Positions 1 to 6,178 of a DNA stretch of 64,000 bases are shown piece by piece. The stretch covers positions 2,046,001 through 2,110,000 of the forward strand of contig NZ_AP018680.1 of NCBI RefSeq assembly GCF_002218025.2, written 5' to 3'. The stretch's first letter is position 1; each line of letters starts with the position of its first letter. A program made the translations under genes and the position numbers. Under the pieces are notes generated by a model. It was not told where the DNA came from. It did no database searches and saw nothing but the letters and a program-made list of their open reading frames with translations. This DNA is from Vibrio casei. GTDB taxonomy: Bacteria; Pseudomonadota; Gammaproteobacteria; Enterobacterales; Vibrionaceae.

Positions 1-1008
1 TTGAGTCTTAACTAACTTTTGGTACAAAATACTGTTTTTACCATCGCCTAAAATAGACGCAAGTGCATTCACTGAAGCTTCTGATTGGTCACCGCGAAAT
101 TGAGTAGGGAAAGCCATCATCACCATTGGTTGGCGAATTCTATCTTCTAGAGTGATAAAACGGTCTTGAGATAATGTAACGGGCTGCTTAGGAGCGATAT
201 CCACCTCTGGGCCTTTTGGTATGCTTCCAAAATACTTATTTACCCAAGCTAATGTTTTAGCCTCATCAATATCACCACCAATAGTCAGTACCGCATTATT
301 AGGACCATACCAACGTAAGAAAAAAGCTTTAAGATCATTCACGTCCACTCGGTCTAAATCTTGTACATACCCAATTGTTTGCCATGAATAAGGGTGATTT
401 TTAGGGTATAGCGCTTCCCCTATTTTTTCATAAACCAATCCGTATGGGCGGTTGTCATAATTTTGCCCACGTTCGTTTTTAACCGTATCTCTTTGAATTT
501 CAAATTTACGTTGAGAAACAGCATTCACTAAAAAGCCCATGCGATCAGACTCTAACCACAACATTTTTTCTAATTGGTTCGAAGGTACTGTTTCAAAGTA
601 GTTCGTACGGTCACGATTGGTTGTACCGTTGAGTGTCCCACCCGCTTCTGTGACAATTTTGAAATGTTGCTGATCACCCACATGCTCAGATCCTTGGAAC
701 ATCATATGTTCAAAGAAATGAGCAAAACCTGAACGACCTATTTTCTCTCTAGCCGATCCAACATGATAAGTCACATCAACATGAACAAGTGGGTCAGAGT
801 GATCGGGGGAAAGAATAACGGTTAATCCATTATCTAATTGATATTTTGAGTATGGAATAGATGCCGTTCCGGCCTCTGAAGATTTAGATTCAATAAAACG
901 AACTCCTTGAGGAAGGAGCTCTGACGGTTTATTCAAGTTATCTTCGCTGGTAAATAACGAACAGCCAGCAAGCACCGAAAGGCATAAACCCATAGCCAGA
1001 TTTTTCAT
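1..1008 (-). CDS. M16 (insulinase-like) peptidase lipoprotein, 3' end cut by window
   Basis: Zinc metallopeptidase of the M16 family. Translating the minus strand from the ATG at 1006-1008 gives 336 residues and no stop before the window edge, so only the N-terminal domain is present. The protein begins with a short hydrophobic signal ending in a lipobox (VLAGC, Cys16 or so), predicting an outer-membrane or periplasm-facing lipoprotein. The inverted zinc motif HFFEH (HxxEH) lies near residue 85, followed by the usual substrate-loop region TLNGTTNRDRTNYF. Family members are about 900 residues with a second inactive half; that half would lie outside. The ATG directly abuts the stop codon of the upstream yqaA-like gene, so the two are probably co-transcribed. 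Substrate unknown. Confidence 0.85.
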   Translation of the reverse strand, partial: MKNLAMGLCLSVLAGCSLFTSEDNLNKPSELLPQGVRFIESKSSEAGTASIPYSKYQLDNGLTVILSPDHSDPLVHVDVTYHVGSAREKIGRSGFAHFFEHMMFQGSEHVGDQQHFKIVTEAGGTLNGTTNRDRTNYFETVPSNQLEKMLWLESDRMGFLVNAVSQRKFEIQRDTVKNERGQNYDNRPYGLVYEKIGEALYPKNHPYSWQTIGYVQDLDRVDVNDLKAFFLRWYGPNNAVLTIGGDIDEAKTLAWVNKYFGSIPKGPEVDIAPKQPVTLSQDRFITLEDRIRQPMVMMAFPTQFRGDQSEASVNALASILGDGKNSILYQKLVKTQ

Positions 1009-1458
1009 CTACATCAATCCTTTAAATAACATGGCAAGGAAAACATAACGACATCCTTTACCTACACCAATAGCCAGCAAACAAAGCCAACTATTCATTC
1101 GTAGCCAACCGGCAGCCACACATAATGGATCACCCACAATCGGTACCCAACTCATCAATAAAGCCCAGTAACCATAGCGTTGAATCCATGCTTCTAGTTG
1201 TAGACCTTTATTTTGCTTTAATGTTCGATTTGGTAAAAATACCCCTAAATAATAATTAGTCATTCCCCCCAATGTATTGCCTAGGGTTGCGATAGCAATC
1301 ACGGATAGCAATCGACTGTTTTCTAGATTTAAAGCAGCGTATAAACTTAACTCTGAACTTCCAGGAAGCAATGTTGCACTCAGAAACCCCGAAAAGAATA
1401 AAACCAACAAAGGATCATTCGTGAAAAAGACAGACCATTGTTGATAAAGTTCAGACAC
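1009..1458 (-). CDS. yqaA: YqaA family (DedA/VTT-like) inner-membrane protein
   Basis: A 149-residue hydrophobic protein close to the usual YqaA length (about 142). It shows several membrane segments and the conserved PGSSELSL and GNTLGGMTNYYLG stretches of the small SNARE-associated/VTT group. The family is related to DedA proteins, which include phospholipid-handling flippases; the precise role of YqaA is not established. The start is GTG (1456-1458), 8 bp beyond the stop of the oxidoreductase remnant, and the stop abuts the peptidase start, so the three genes look like one minus-strand operon that the insertion sequence upstream has now interrupted. Confidence 0.85.
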   Translation of the reverse strand: MSELYQQWSVFFTNDPLLVLFFSGFLSATLLPGSSELSLYAALNLENSRLLSVIAIATLGNTLGGMTNYYLGVFLPNRTLKQNKGLQLEAWIQRYGYWALLMSWVPIVGDPLCVAAGWLRMNSWLCLLAIGVGKGCRYVFLAMLFKGLM

Positions 1459-1466
1459 TAGAAACG

Positions 1467-1592
1467 TTACACTTGCATATCAAGCAAGATTTTTCCTCTT
1501 GCATGACCATTTGCCACTTTCACATGCGCATCGGCAACCTTATCCATTGCAAAACATTGTTCAACTTCAATTTTCAACATTCCTGCACTAAC
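1467..1592 (-). pseudogene. 3' part of IS-split zinc-type alcohol dehydrogenase-like oxidoreductase
   Basis: This minus-strand stretch encodes the missing C-terminal ~42 residues of the oxidoreductase at 3229-4068, reading GVSAGMLKIEVEQCF across the join and ending in KILLDMQV-stop (TAA at 1467-1469). It is in the same frame as the 5' part if 1593-3231 (or equivalently 1590-3228) is removed, showing that one gene was split by the insertion sequence. Without the insertion the protein would be about 322 residues, normal for a quinone-oxidoreductase-like MDR protein. Confidence 0.85.
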
Positions 1593-1598
1593 CCTCTC

Positions 1599-1617
1599 TG
1601 TCAGACTAGTTGTCGCG
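1599..1617 (+). repeat. left terminal inverted repeat of IS3-family element
   Basis: TGTCAGACTAGTTGTCGCG; 18 of 19 bases match the reverse complement of the right end at 3210-3228. Confidence 0.85.
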
Positions 1618-1656
1618 CTTAATATTCAACCATTAAACAGAGGGCGTGGAGTAACA

Positions 1657-2154
1657 ATGAAACATTATTCAGCGCAAAGCAAAGAGTCGGCTCTTCAGAA
1701 GATGATGCCTCCAAATAATATAGCAATAGCCCAATTATCAATCGAGATGGGGATTGGTGAATCAACCTTGTATAATTGGCGAAAACAAGCAATTGATAAG
1801 GGGCATTTAGTGCCAGGTGATGGAAAGAATGCTGAGCAGTGGTCATCAGCAAATAAATTCTCAGTCGTGTTGGAAACAGCCTCTTTAAATCAAGCTGAGT
1901 TAGCGGAATATTGTCGAGGCAAAGGTCTTTATGTGGAACAAGTATCGGCTTGGCGAAATGCGTGTATAGATGCAAACGCTAACGTTAAAGAGCAAGAAAA
2001 AGCCTTCTCCACCGAAACAAAGAAAGATAAAAAACAGATCAATCAATTAGAAAAGGAGCTACGTCGAAAAGATAAGGCACTCGCTGAAACCGCAGCACTA
2101 TTGGTGTTAAGAAAAAAAGCAAATGCGATCTGGGGGGAAGCCGAGGACGAATGA
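1657..2154 (+). CDS. IS3-family transposase OrfA (DNA-binding subunit)
   Basis: A 165-residue protein with a helix-turn-helix near residues 22-50 (IAIAQLSIEMGIGESTLYNWRK), the segment that recognises the terminal repeats, and a lysine/glutamate-rich, heptad-like C-terminal half (about 110-160) suited to multimerisation. It is longer than the ~100-residue OrfA of IS911 or IS3 itself. Its stop overlaps the start of OrfB by four bases (ATGA at 2151-2154), so the two are translationally coupled instead of being joined by the programmed -1 frameshift found in many IS3-family members. Confidence 0.85.
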   Translation: MKHYSAQSKESALQKMMPPNNIAIAQLSIEMGIGESTLYNWRKQAIDKGHLVPGDGKNAEQWSSANKFSVVLETASLNQAELAEYCRGKGLYVEQVSAWRNACIDANANVKEQEKAFSTETKKDKKQINQLEKELRRKDKALAETAALLVLRKKANAIWGEAEDE

Positions 2155-3200
2155 TCCTCGACTCAGCTCGCATTCAAGCAGTTAAACTAGTTAATGAAGC
2201 TGTGAGTTCTGGTGCGCCAAAGTTTAAAGCTTGCCGTGAACTTGGGATCAGTGTCCGGACGTATCAACGTTGGACTGTTGACGGGAACATAAAAACAGAT
2301 GGTAGACCAATATCTCAGCGCCCTGAGCCAAAAAATAAGCTATCAAAAGCAGAGAGAGATAACATATTAGCCATCGTTAATAGCGATGATTTTAAGAGCT
2401 TACCACCAAGCCAAATCGTCCCTACATTAGCAGATGAGGGTATTTATCTTGCTTCTGAATCAACATATTATCGTGTTCTTCATGAAGAAAAACAGCAAAA
2501 CGCTCGCGGACGTAGTCAGATAAAAGAGAGAAAAGTACCGACGACACACTGTGCTACAGGGCCAAACCAAGTGTGGTGTTGGGATATTACTTGGTTACCA
2601 GGCCCCGCTAAAGGGCTGCATTTTTATTTATATTTGATACTCGATATATTTAGTCGAAAGATTGTTGGATGGGAAATTCATGATGACGAATCAGCAGAAA
2701 ATGCATCAATATTAATTAAGAAAGCTCATTTAAAAGAAGGAGTTAAAGATAATCCTCTGGTACTGCATTCGGATAATGGAAGCCCAATGAAAGGCTCATC
2801 AATGCTTGAAACACTTTATAGTTTAGGTGTCGTGTCGTCTTTTAATCGTCCTAGGGTGAGCAATGATAATGCTTATGCTGAGTCGATATTTAAAACGTGT
2901 AAATATCGCCCTGACTATCCGTATAAAGGGTTTTCAACAATTGATGAGGCGCGTAGTTGGGTGTTGAAATTTAGCCACTGGTATAATTTTAACCACAAAC
3001 ATAGTGGCATCAAATACGTCAGCCCACATCAAAGGCATTCAGGATTAGCGGGTGACATATTGGCTAATAGAAAAGAAGTTTATCAAGGTGCTAAAGATGC
3101 TCACCCTGAGCGCTGGAGCGGTAATATCCGTAATTGGGATTTACCAAAAGAAGTGTACTTAAACCCTGAACAAAATAGTGTCAAGGCTGAGAGTGCATAA
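2151..3200 (+). CDS. IS3-family transposase OrfB (DDE integrase-core transposase)
   Basis: A 349-residue protein with an N-terminal helix-turn-helix/HTH_21-like region and a retroviral-integrase core. The catalytic acids can be placed at Asp145 (WCWDITW), Asp208 (LHSDNGS) and Glu244 (NAYAESIFK); the last two are separated by 35 residues, the DD(35)E spacing of IS3-family enzymes. It catalyses cutting and joining of the element ends. Begins inside the stop codon of OrfA and ends 10 bp before the right inverted repeat. Nothing in it looks decayed. Confidence 0.88.
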   Translation: MILDSARIQAVKLVNEAVSSGAPKFKACRELGISVRTYQRWTVDGNIKTDGRPISQRPEPKNKLSKAERDNILAIVNSDDFKSLPPSQIVPTLADEGIYLASESTYYRVLHEEKQQNARGRSQIKERKVPTTHCATGPNQVWCWDITWLPGPAKGLHFYLYLILDIFSRKIVGWEIHDDESAENASILIKKAHLKEGVKDNPLVLHSDNGSPMKGSSMLETLYSLGVVSSFNRPRVSNDNAYAESIFKTCKYRPDYPYKGFSTIDEARSWVLKFSHWYNFNHKHSGIKYVSPHQRHSGLAGDILANRKEVYQGAKDAHPERWSGNIRNWDLPKEVYLNPEQNSVKAESA

Positions 3201-3209
3201 CGTAGTGAT

Positions 3210-3228
3210 CGCGACAACTAGTTTGACA
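3210..3228 (-). repeat. right terminal inverted repeat of IS3-family element
   Basis: Plus strand CGCGACAACTAGTTTGACA, the inverted partner of 1599-1617. Confidence 0.85.
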
Positions 3229-4068
3229 AACACCGCTAATCAAACTCAGTAACTCTTCAAGCTGAGTCGTATCTGGTTCAACTAACATCCCCATACCAAT
3301 AATGCCTAATTCTGCCGCATGTGAACACACCATAGAAGAAGTAATCGTAGGAACAGTGATCAATCGGCTACCAGGATGTAAGCAGTCCATCGCTTCAATC
3401 GCAATATCACCGCCGATTAAATCAATTAATACATCGACATTAGATAAGAATTTAAGGCTATTCTCTTTTCTATAATCAATAGCCGTAGCCCCTAAAGACT
3501 CCAGATAAGAGCGGTTTTCGTCACTACACGTTGCGTAAACTTTGGTTTTGGCTGCAGCTGCAATTTGAACAGCAATATGACCAACGCCACCGGCTCCAGC
3601 TAAAATCAAAACGGTTTCACCGGATTGAATTTGGGCTTTTTCAAGTGCTTGTGCGGCAGTTTGACCGGCTAATGGAATAGCTGCGGCATCTTTTAGTGAG
3701 ATATCGTCAGGTACTAAGGCGAGTTCAGTTTCGGGAACGCACACGTATTGGCTATAACCACCACCACGCAATGGAAAGCCAATAAAGCCTGATACGGTAT
3801 CATTTAAATTAAACTTTTTGCTTCCGATCCCTTGCTTTATTACCACACCTGAAATGTCATATCCCAAAGTCCACGGTAAGTTATTTTTATTGTGTTCAGC
3901 CGCCCAACCAATACCAGCACGAGTTTTCACATCTATAGGATTAACACCTGAATAAGCCACTTTTACCAAAACTTCCCCTGACTGTGGCTGAGGGATATCC
4001 GTTGTAAGGATATTAAGCTGCTCTGGGCCACCGAATTGTGAAATAACGATTTGTGCATTTGAAGGCAT
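3229..4068 (-). pseudogene. 5' part of IS-split NADP-dependent MDR oxidoreductase
   Basis: Encodes the first 280 residues of a medium-chain dehydrogenase/reductase of the quinone oxidoreductase type: an N-terminal GroES-like domain (NPIDVKTRAG near residue 43, TLGYDISGVV near 75) and a Rossmann domain with the nucleotide loop AGAGGVGHIAVQ near residue 158. No structural-zinc cysteine cluster is visible, as in zinc-free MDR members. The gene is cut by the IS3-family element; reading on into the element adds 15 foreign residues and a stop. The lost ~42 residues are at 1467-1592. The truncated product lacks the last strand and helix of the fold and is probably non-functional. Located first in the operon with yqaA and the M16 peptidase. 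Confidence 0.88.
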
Positions 4069-4215
4069 ATATTGTTGTCCTTAAAAATATCTGACAGGCG
4101 ATGAATCGTTTCAGTCTAATTTAACCGTATCTCATTGACCATTAACATTTTCACAAAATGAATATATTAATGAATCATCTTGCAACGCAATAATCCATGT
4201 CTAATGGTGAAATAG

Positions 4216-4248
4216 CAAAAAAGCCCTACACAAATGTGCAGGGCTTCA
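4216..4248 (-). terminator. rho-independent terminator of the tRNA operon
   Basis: On the minus strand AAGCCCT...AGGGCTT forms a hairpin followed by TTTTTT, directly after the last tRNA-Arg. Confidence 0.8.
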
Positions 4249-4253
4249 AAACA

Positions 4254-4330
4254 TGGTGCGCGCGGGAGGATTCGAACCTCCGACCGCCTGGTTCGTAGCC
4301 AGGTACTCTATCCAGCTGAGCTACGCGCGC
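4254..4330 (-). tRNA. tRNA-Arg (anticodon ACG)
   Basis: A 77-nt cloverleaf on the minus strand with a seven-base-pair acceptor stem (GCGCGCG), anticodon loop CTACGAA, a T-loop GGTTCGAATCC and encoded CCA. ACG is normally edited to ICG by TadA to read CGU/CGC/CGA. Last gene of a seven-tRNA transcript; the five arginine copies are identical over their length as far as I can see. Confidence 0.97.
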
Positions 4331-4410
4331 ACTAATTCTTTTTTAGTTGTCTGTTCGTCATGATTAAAAGAACACTTTCGTATTGTATAACTTAACCAAC
4401 ATTTTAAATA

Positions 4411-4487
4411 TGGTGCGCGCGGGAGGATTCGAACCTCCGACCGCCTGGTTCGTAGCCAGGTACTCTATCCAGCTGAGCTACGCGCGC
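4411..4487 (-). tRNA. tRNA-Arg (anticodon ACG)
   Basis: Second-from-last copy of the same 77-nt tRNA-Arg with encoded CCA; same anticodon loop CTACGAA. Separated from its neighbours by ~65-80 bp AT-rich spacers that differ from each other. Confidence 0.97.
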
Positions 4488-4551
4488 ACTGATAATCTTT
4501 TCAAACGTATTGCTTGTTTTAAAATTTATAGTTAGTAACTAAACTTACAAA

Positions 4552-4628
4552 TGGTGCGCGCGGGAGGATTCGAACCTCCGACCGCCTGGTTCGTAGCCAG
4601 GTACTCTATCCAGCTGAGCTACGCGCGC
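4552..4628 (-). tRNA. tRNA-Arg (anticodon ACG)
   Basis: Third of the four consecutive tRNA-Arg copies at the distal end of the array; identical mature sequence, encoded CCA. Confidence 0.97.
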
Positions 4629-4691
4629 ATCGTATTTTGTAATGTTAACCTAACTTCTCTAATTGATGCTACCCAATTAGTTTTGAAATAA

Positions 4692-4768
4692 TGGTGCGCG
4701 CGGGAGGATTCGAACCTCCGACCGCCTGGTTCGTAGCCAGGTACTCTATCCAGCTGAGCTACGCGCGC
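4692..4768 (-). tRNA. tRNA-Arg (anticodon ACG)
   Basis: First of the four consecutive tRNA-Arg copies, directly after the second tRNA-Ser in transcription order; encoded CCA. Confidence 0.97.
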
Positions 4769-4850
4769 ATCGTTGCTTTAACTTCATGTTTGTTAACTAC
4801 ATAAAATAAAAACATTTATTTCAATATCAAACTGGTCGAAACCAATTTAA

Positions 4851-4943
4851 TGGCGGTGAAGGAGGGATTCGAACCCTCGATACGGCTACAAACCGTATAC
4901 TCCCTTAGCAGGGGAGCGCCTTCGGCCTCTCGGCCACCTCACC
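4851..4943 (-). tRNA. tRNA-Ser (anticodon GCT)
   Basis: A 93-nt class II tRNA on the minus strand with a long variable arm (TATACGG...CCGTATC), anticodon GCT in loop CTGCTAA, and encoded CCA; reads AGC/AGU. Differs from the other serine copy by one acceptor-stem base (CTTCACC instead of CTCACC side, giving a G-T pair). Confidence 0.96.
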
Positions 4944-4961
4944 ACATTTAAATCATCAGAA

Positions 4962-5038
4962 TGGTGCGCGCGGGAGGATTCGAACCTCCGACCGCCTGGT
5001 TCGTAGCCAGGTACTCTATCCAGCTGAGCTACGCGCGC
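4962..5038 (-). tRNA. tRNA-Arg (anticodon ACG)
   Basis: Arginine copy lying between the two tRNA-Ser genes, giving the transcript order Ser-Arg-Ser-Arg-Arg-Arg-Arg. Same 77-nt sequence with encoded CCA. Confidence 0.97.
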
Positions 5039-5120
5039 ATCGTTTCTGATTTCCCTATTTCTAGGGCTTTCTTAACGTATAGCTTTGGTGCAAATAAAGC
5101 GTTTAAGAAAAAAGCAAGAA

Positions 5121-5213
5121 TGGCGGTGAGGGAGGGATTCGAACCCTCGATACGGCTACAAACCGTATACTCCCTTAGCAGGGGAGCGCCTTCGGCCTCT
5201 CGGCCACCTCACC
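5121..5213 (-). tRNA. tRNA-Ser (anticodon GCT)
   Basis: First gene of the array. 93-nt class II tRNA with fully paired acceptor stem GGTGAGG/CCTCACC, anticodon GCT, long variable arm and encoded CCA. Corresponds to serV of the E. coli csrA-serV-argVYZQ locus. Confidence 0.96.
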
Positions 5214-5228
5214 GTCTTGCGGAGGCAC

Positions 5229-5256
5229 ATATTACTTTTTACCCAAAATATGTCAA
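5229..5256 (-). promoter_or_regulatory. strong sigma-70 promoter of the tRNA array
   Basis: Minus strand: consensus -35 TTGACA (5251-5256), 16-bp spacer, -10 TAATAT (5229-5234), followed by a GC-rich discriminator (TGCCTCCGC), typical for stringently controlled stable-RNA promoters. It lies just upstream of the first tRNA-Ser, so the array need not depend on read-through from csrA. Confidence 0.7.
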
Positions 5257-5500
5257 ACATTTTCTTGGGAAAAATCAGCAAAAACCGTTCAACAGAACAG
5301 TATTCAATCAACTTAGCTGAAATATGACCTATTTCACCTATTTATATTGATATATGCCTACGTATTCATAATTCGTATATTGAATTTAAAAACGTCAAAT
5401 CAATAATTTGAACCACATATACTTAAGTAACTTATGACTAAAATATTAACGTACTAGTAAAATAGTGACTTATAACCCAAATGCCAACTTACTATAAAGC
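5257..5500. other. AT-rich spacer between tRNA promoter and csrA terminator
   Basis: About 245 bp with no open frame, tRNA or clear repeat that I can support; part of it may be an UP element or binding region for the strong tRNA promoter. Confidence 0.4.
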
Positions 5501-5524
5501 AAAGGCCAGCAAACGCTGACCTAG
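5501..5524 (-). terminator. probable csrA terminator
   Basis: Minus strand AGGTCAGC-GTTT-GCTGGCCT hairpin (one mismatch/wobble) followed by TTTGCTTT; 18 bp after the csrA stop. The T tract is imperfect, so some read-through into the tRNA genes is possible. Confidence 0.55.
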
Positions 5525-5542
5525 TTTCAAACTATATCAGAA

Positions 5543-5740
5543 TTAGAAGTTACCTGTTGGGGCACTACCATTTCCTTTTTCAGCTTGAATACGCATGTAT
5601 ATTTCTTCACGATGAACCGATACTTCTTTCGGTGCATTTACACCAATTCGCACTTGGTTGCCTTTAACACCAAGAACAGTGACAGTAACTTCATCACCAA
5701 TCATTAAAGTTTCACCAACTCGGCGAGTCAAAATTAGCAT
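5543..5740 (-). CDS. csrA: carbon storage regulator CsrA
   Basis: A 65-residue homodimeric RNA-binding protein that recognises GGA motifs in mRNA leaders and controls carbon metabolism, motility and virulence; it is antagonised by CsrB-type small RNAs, whose synthesis depends on the BarA-UvrY pathway (barA is also in this window at 31527). The sequence begins [16 protein letters not shown] and contains the RNA-contact residues Arg44 (VHREEIY) and Leu4. The C-terminal tail [11 protein letters not shown] is short and variable as usual. A strong ribosome site (AAGGAGC) lies 7 bp before ATG. Neighbourhood csrA-tRNA-Ser-tRNA-Arg matches the enterobacterial locus. Confidence 0.97.
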   Translation of the reverse strand: MLILTRRVGETLMIGDEVTVTVLGVKGNQVRIGVNAPKEVSVHREEIYMRIQAEKGNGSAPTGNF

Positions 5741-6086
5741 TCTATGCTCCTTGAGTAATCTCTATTTTTATTTCAATAACGTGTATTATCTATTAAAAGT
5801 CTTATTTTGGGTAAATAAACTTATCAATAAAAATGCATATTTTCGATCATTGGGTATTTATTGCTTATCCATCAATTTGAGTCAACTCTTAACCGATAGA
5901 TTAATCGCATGAAATACAAAAAATCCATTTATAAAACCAATGAATAGTACCCATAGCCAATAAGCACTGTCTACTCGCTTTTTATCCATCATTTTCAGCT
6001 ATCTAGTATATGCTGACTTCACTCGTTAATCTACCGTGGTAACGTTTCAGTTTATGTCACTAAGTCACAGAGTTTACTTTCAATAC
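5741..6086. other. csrA-alaS intergenic region
   Basis: AT-rich stretch holding the csrA leader and promoter and the 36-residue candidate at 5882-5992. In other Vibrio genomes I recall lysC (aspartokinase) between alaS and csrA; no trace of it is visible here. Confidence 0.45.
5882..5992 (-). CDS. candidate small membrane protein (36 aa)
   Basis: Not a recognised family. Minus-strand frame starting MMDKKRVDSAYWLWVLFIG, with a basic N-terminus and one hydrophobic segment of about 20 residues, ending in LSVKS-stop. It fills part of the 440-bp gap between alaS and csrA. No convincing Shine-Dalgarno sequence precedes it and its short length makes chance plausible; the charge/hydrophobicity pattern of a single-pass small protein is the only support. 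Confidence 0.3.
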   Translation of the reverse strand: MMDKKRVDSAYWLWVLFIGFINGFFVFHAINLSVKS

Positions 6087-6130
6087 AAAAAAGCCTCCAA
6101 CTTGGCTAACTTAACCATTGGAGGCTTTTT
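6087..6130. terminator. terminator downstream of alaS
   Basis: AAAAAGCCTCCAA ... TTGGAGGCTTTTT perfect inverted arms with A/T tracts on both sides, so it can work in either direction; ends the alaS transcript about 50 bp after its stop. Confidence 0.85.
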
Positions 6131-6178
6131 AATATGTAATTTGTGGGTTGAGGCTTATTTTACAAGCCAAAAACCAAT

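Larger units (their letters stand above)
1593..3228 (+). mobile_element. IS3-family insertion sequence, apparently intact
   Basis: The element carries two transposase genes in plus orientation and sits inside a minus-strand oxidoreductase gene. Near-perfect terminal inverted repeats of 19 bp (TGTCARACTAGTTGTCGCG, one mismatch) lie at 1599-1617 and 3210-3228. A 3-bp AAC flanks it at 1590-1592 and 3229-3231, and removing one copy plus 1593-3228 restores the host reading frame, so AAC is the likely target duplication. That assignment leaves six bases (1593-1598) outside the matched left repeat; alternatively these six bases are host sequence and there is no duplication. Both ORFs are open and the DDE triad is complete, so the element may be active. 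Confidence 0.85.

Noticed and set aside
1619..1975. 118-aa minus-strand frame in the IS
   Set aside because: Shadow of OrfA on the opposite strand.
4961..5320. 119-aa plus-strand frame
   Set aside because: Lies across antisense tRNA-Arg and tRNA-Ser genes; the translation is tRNA complement, not protein.
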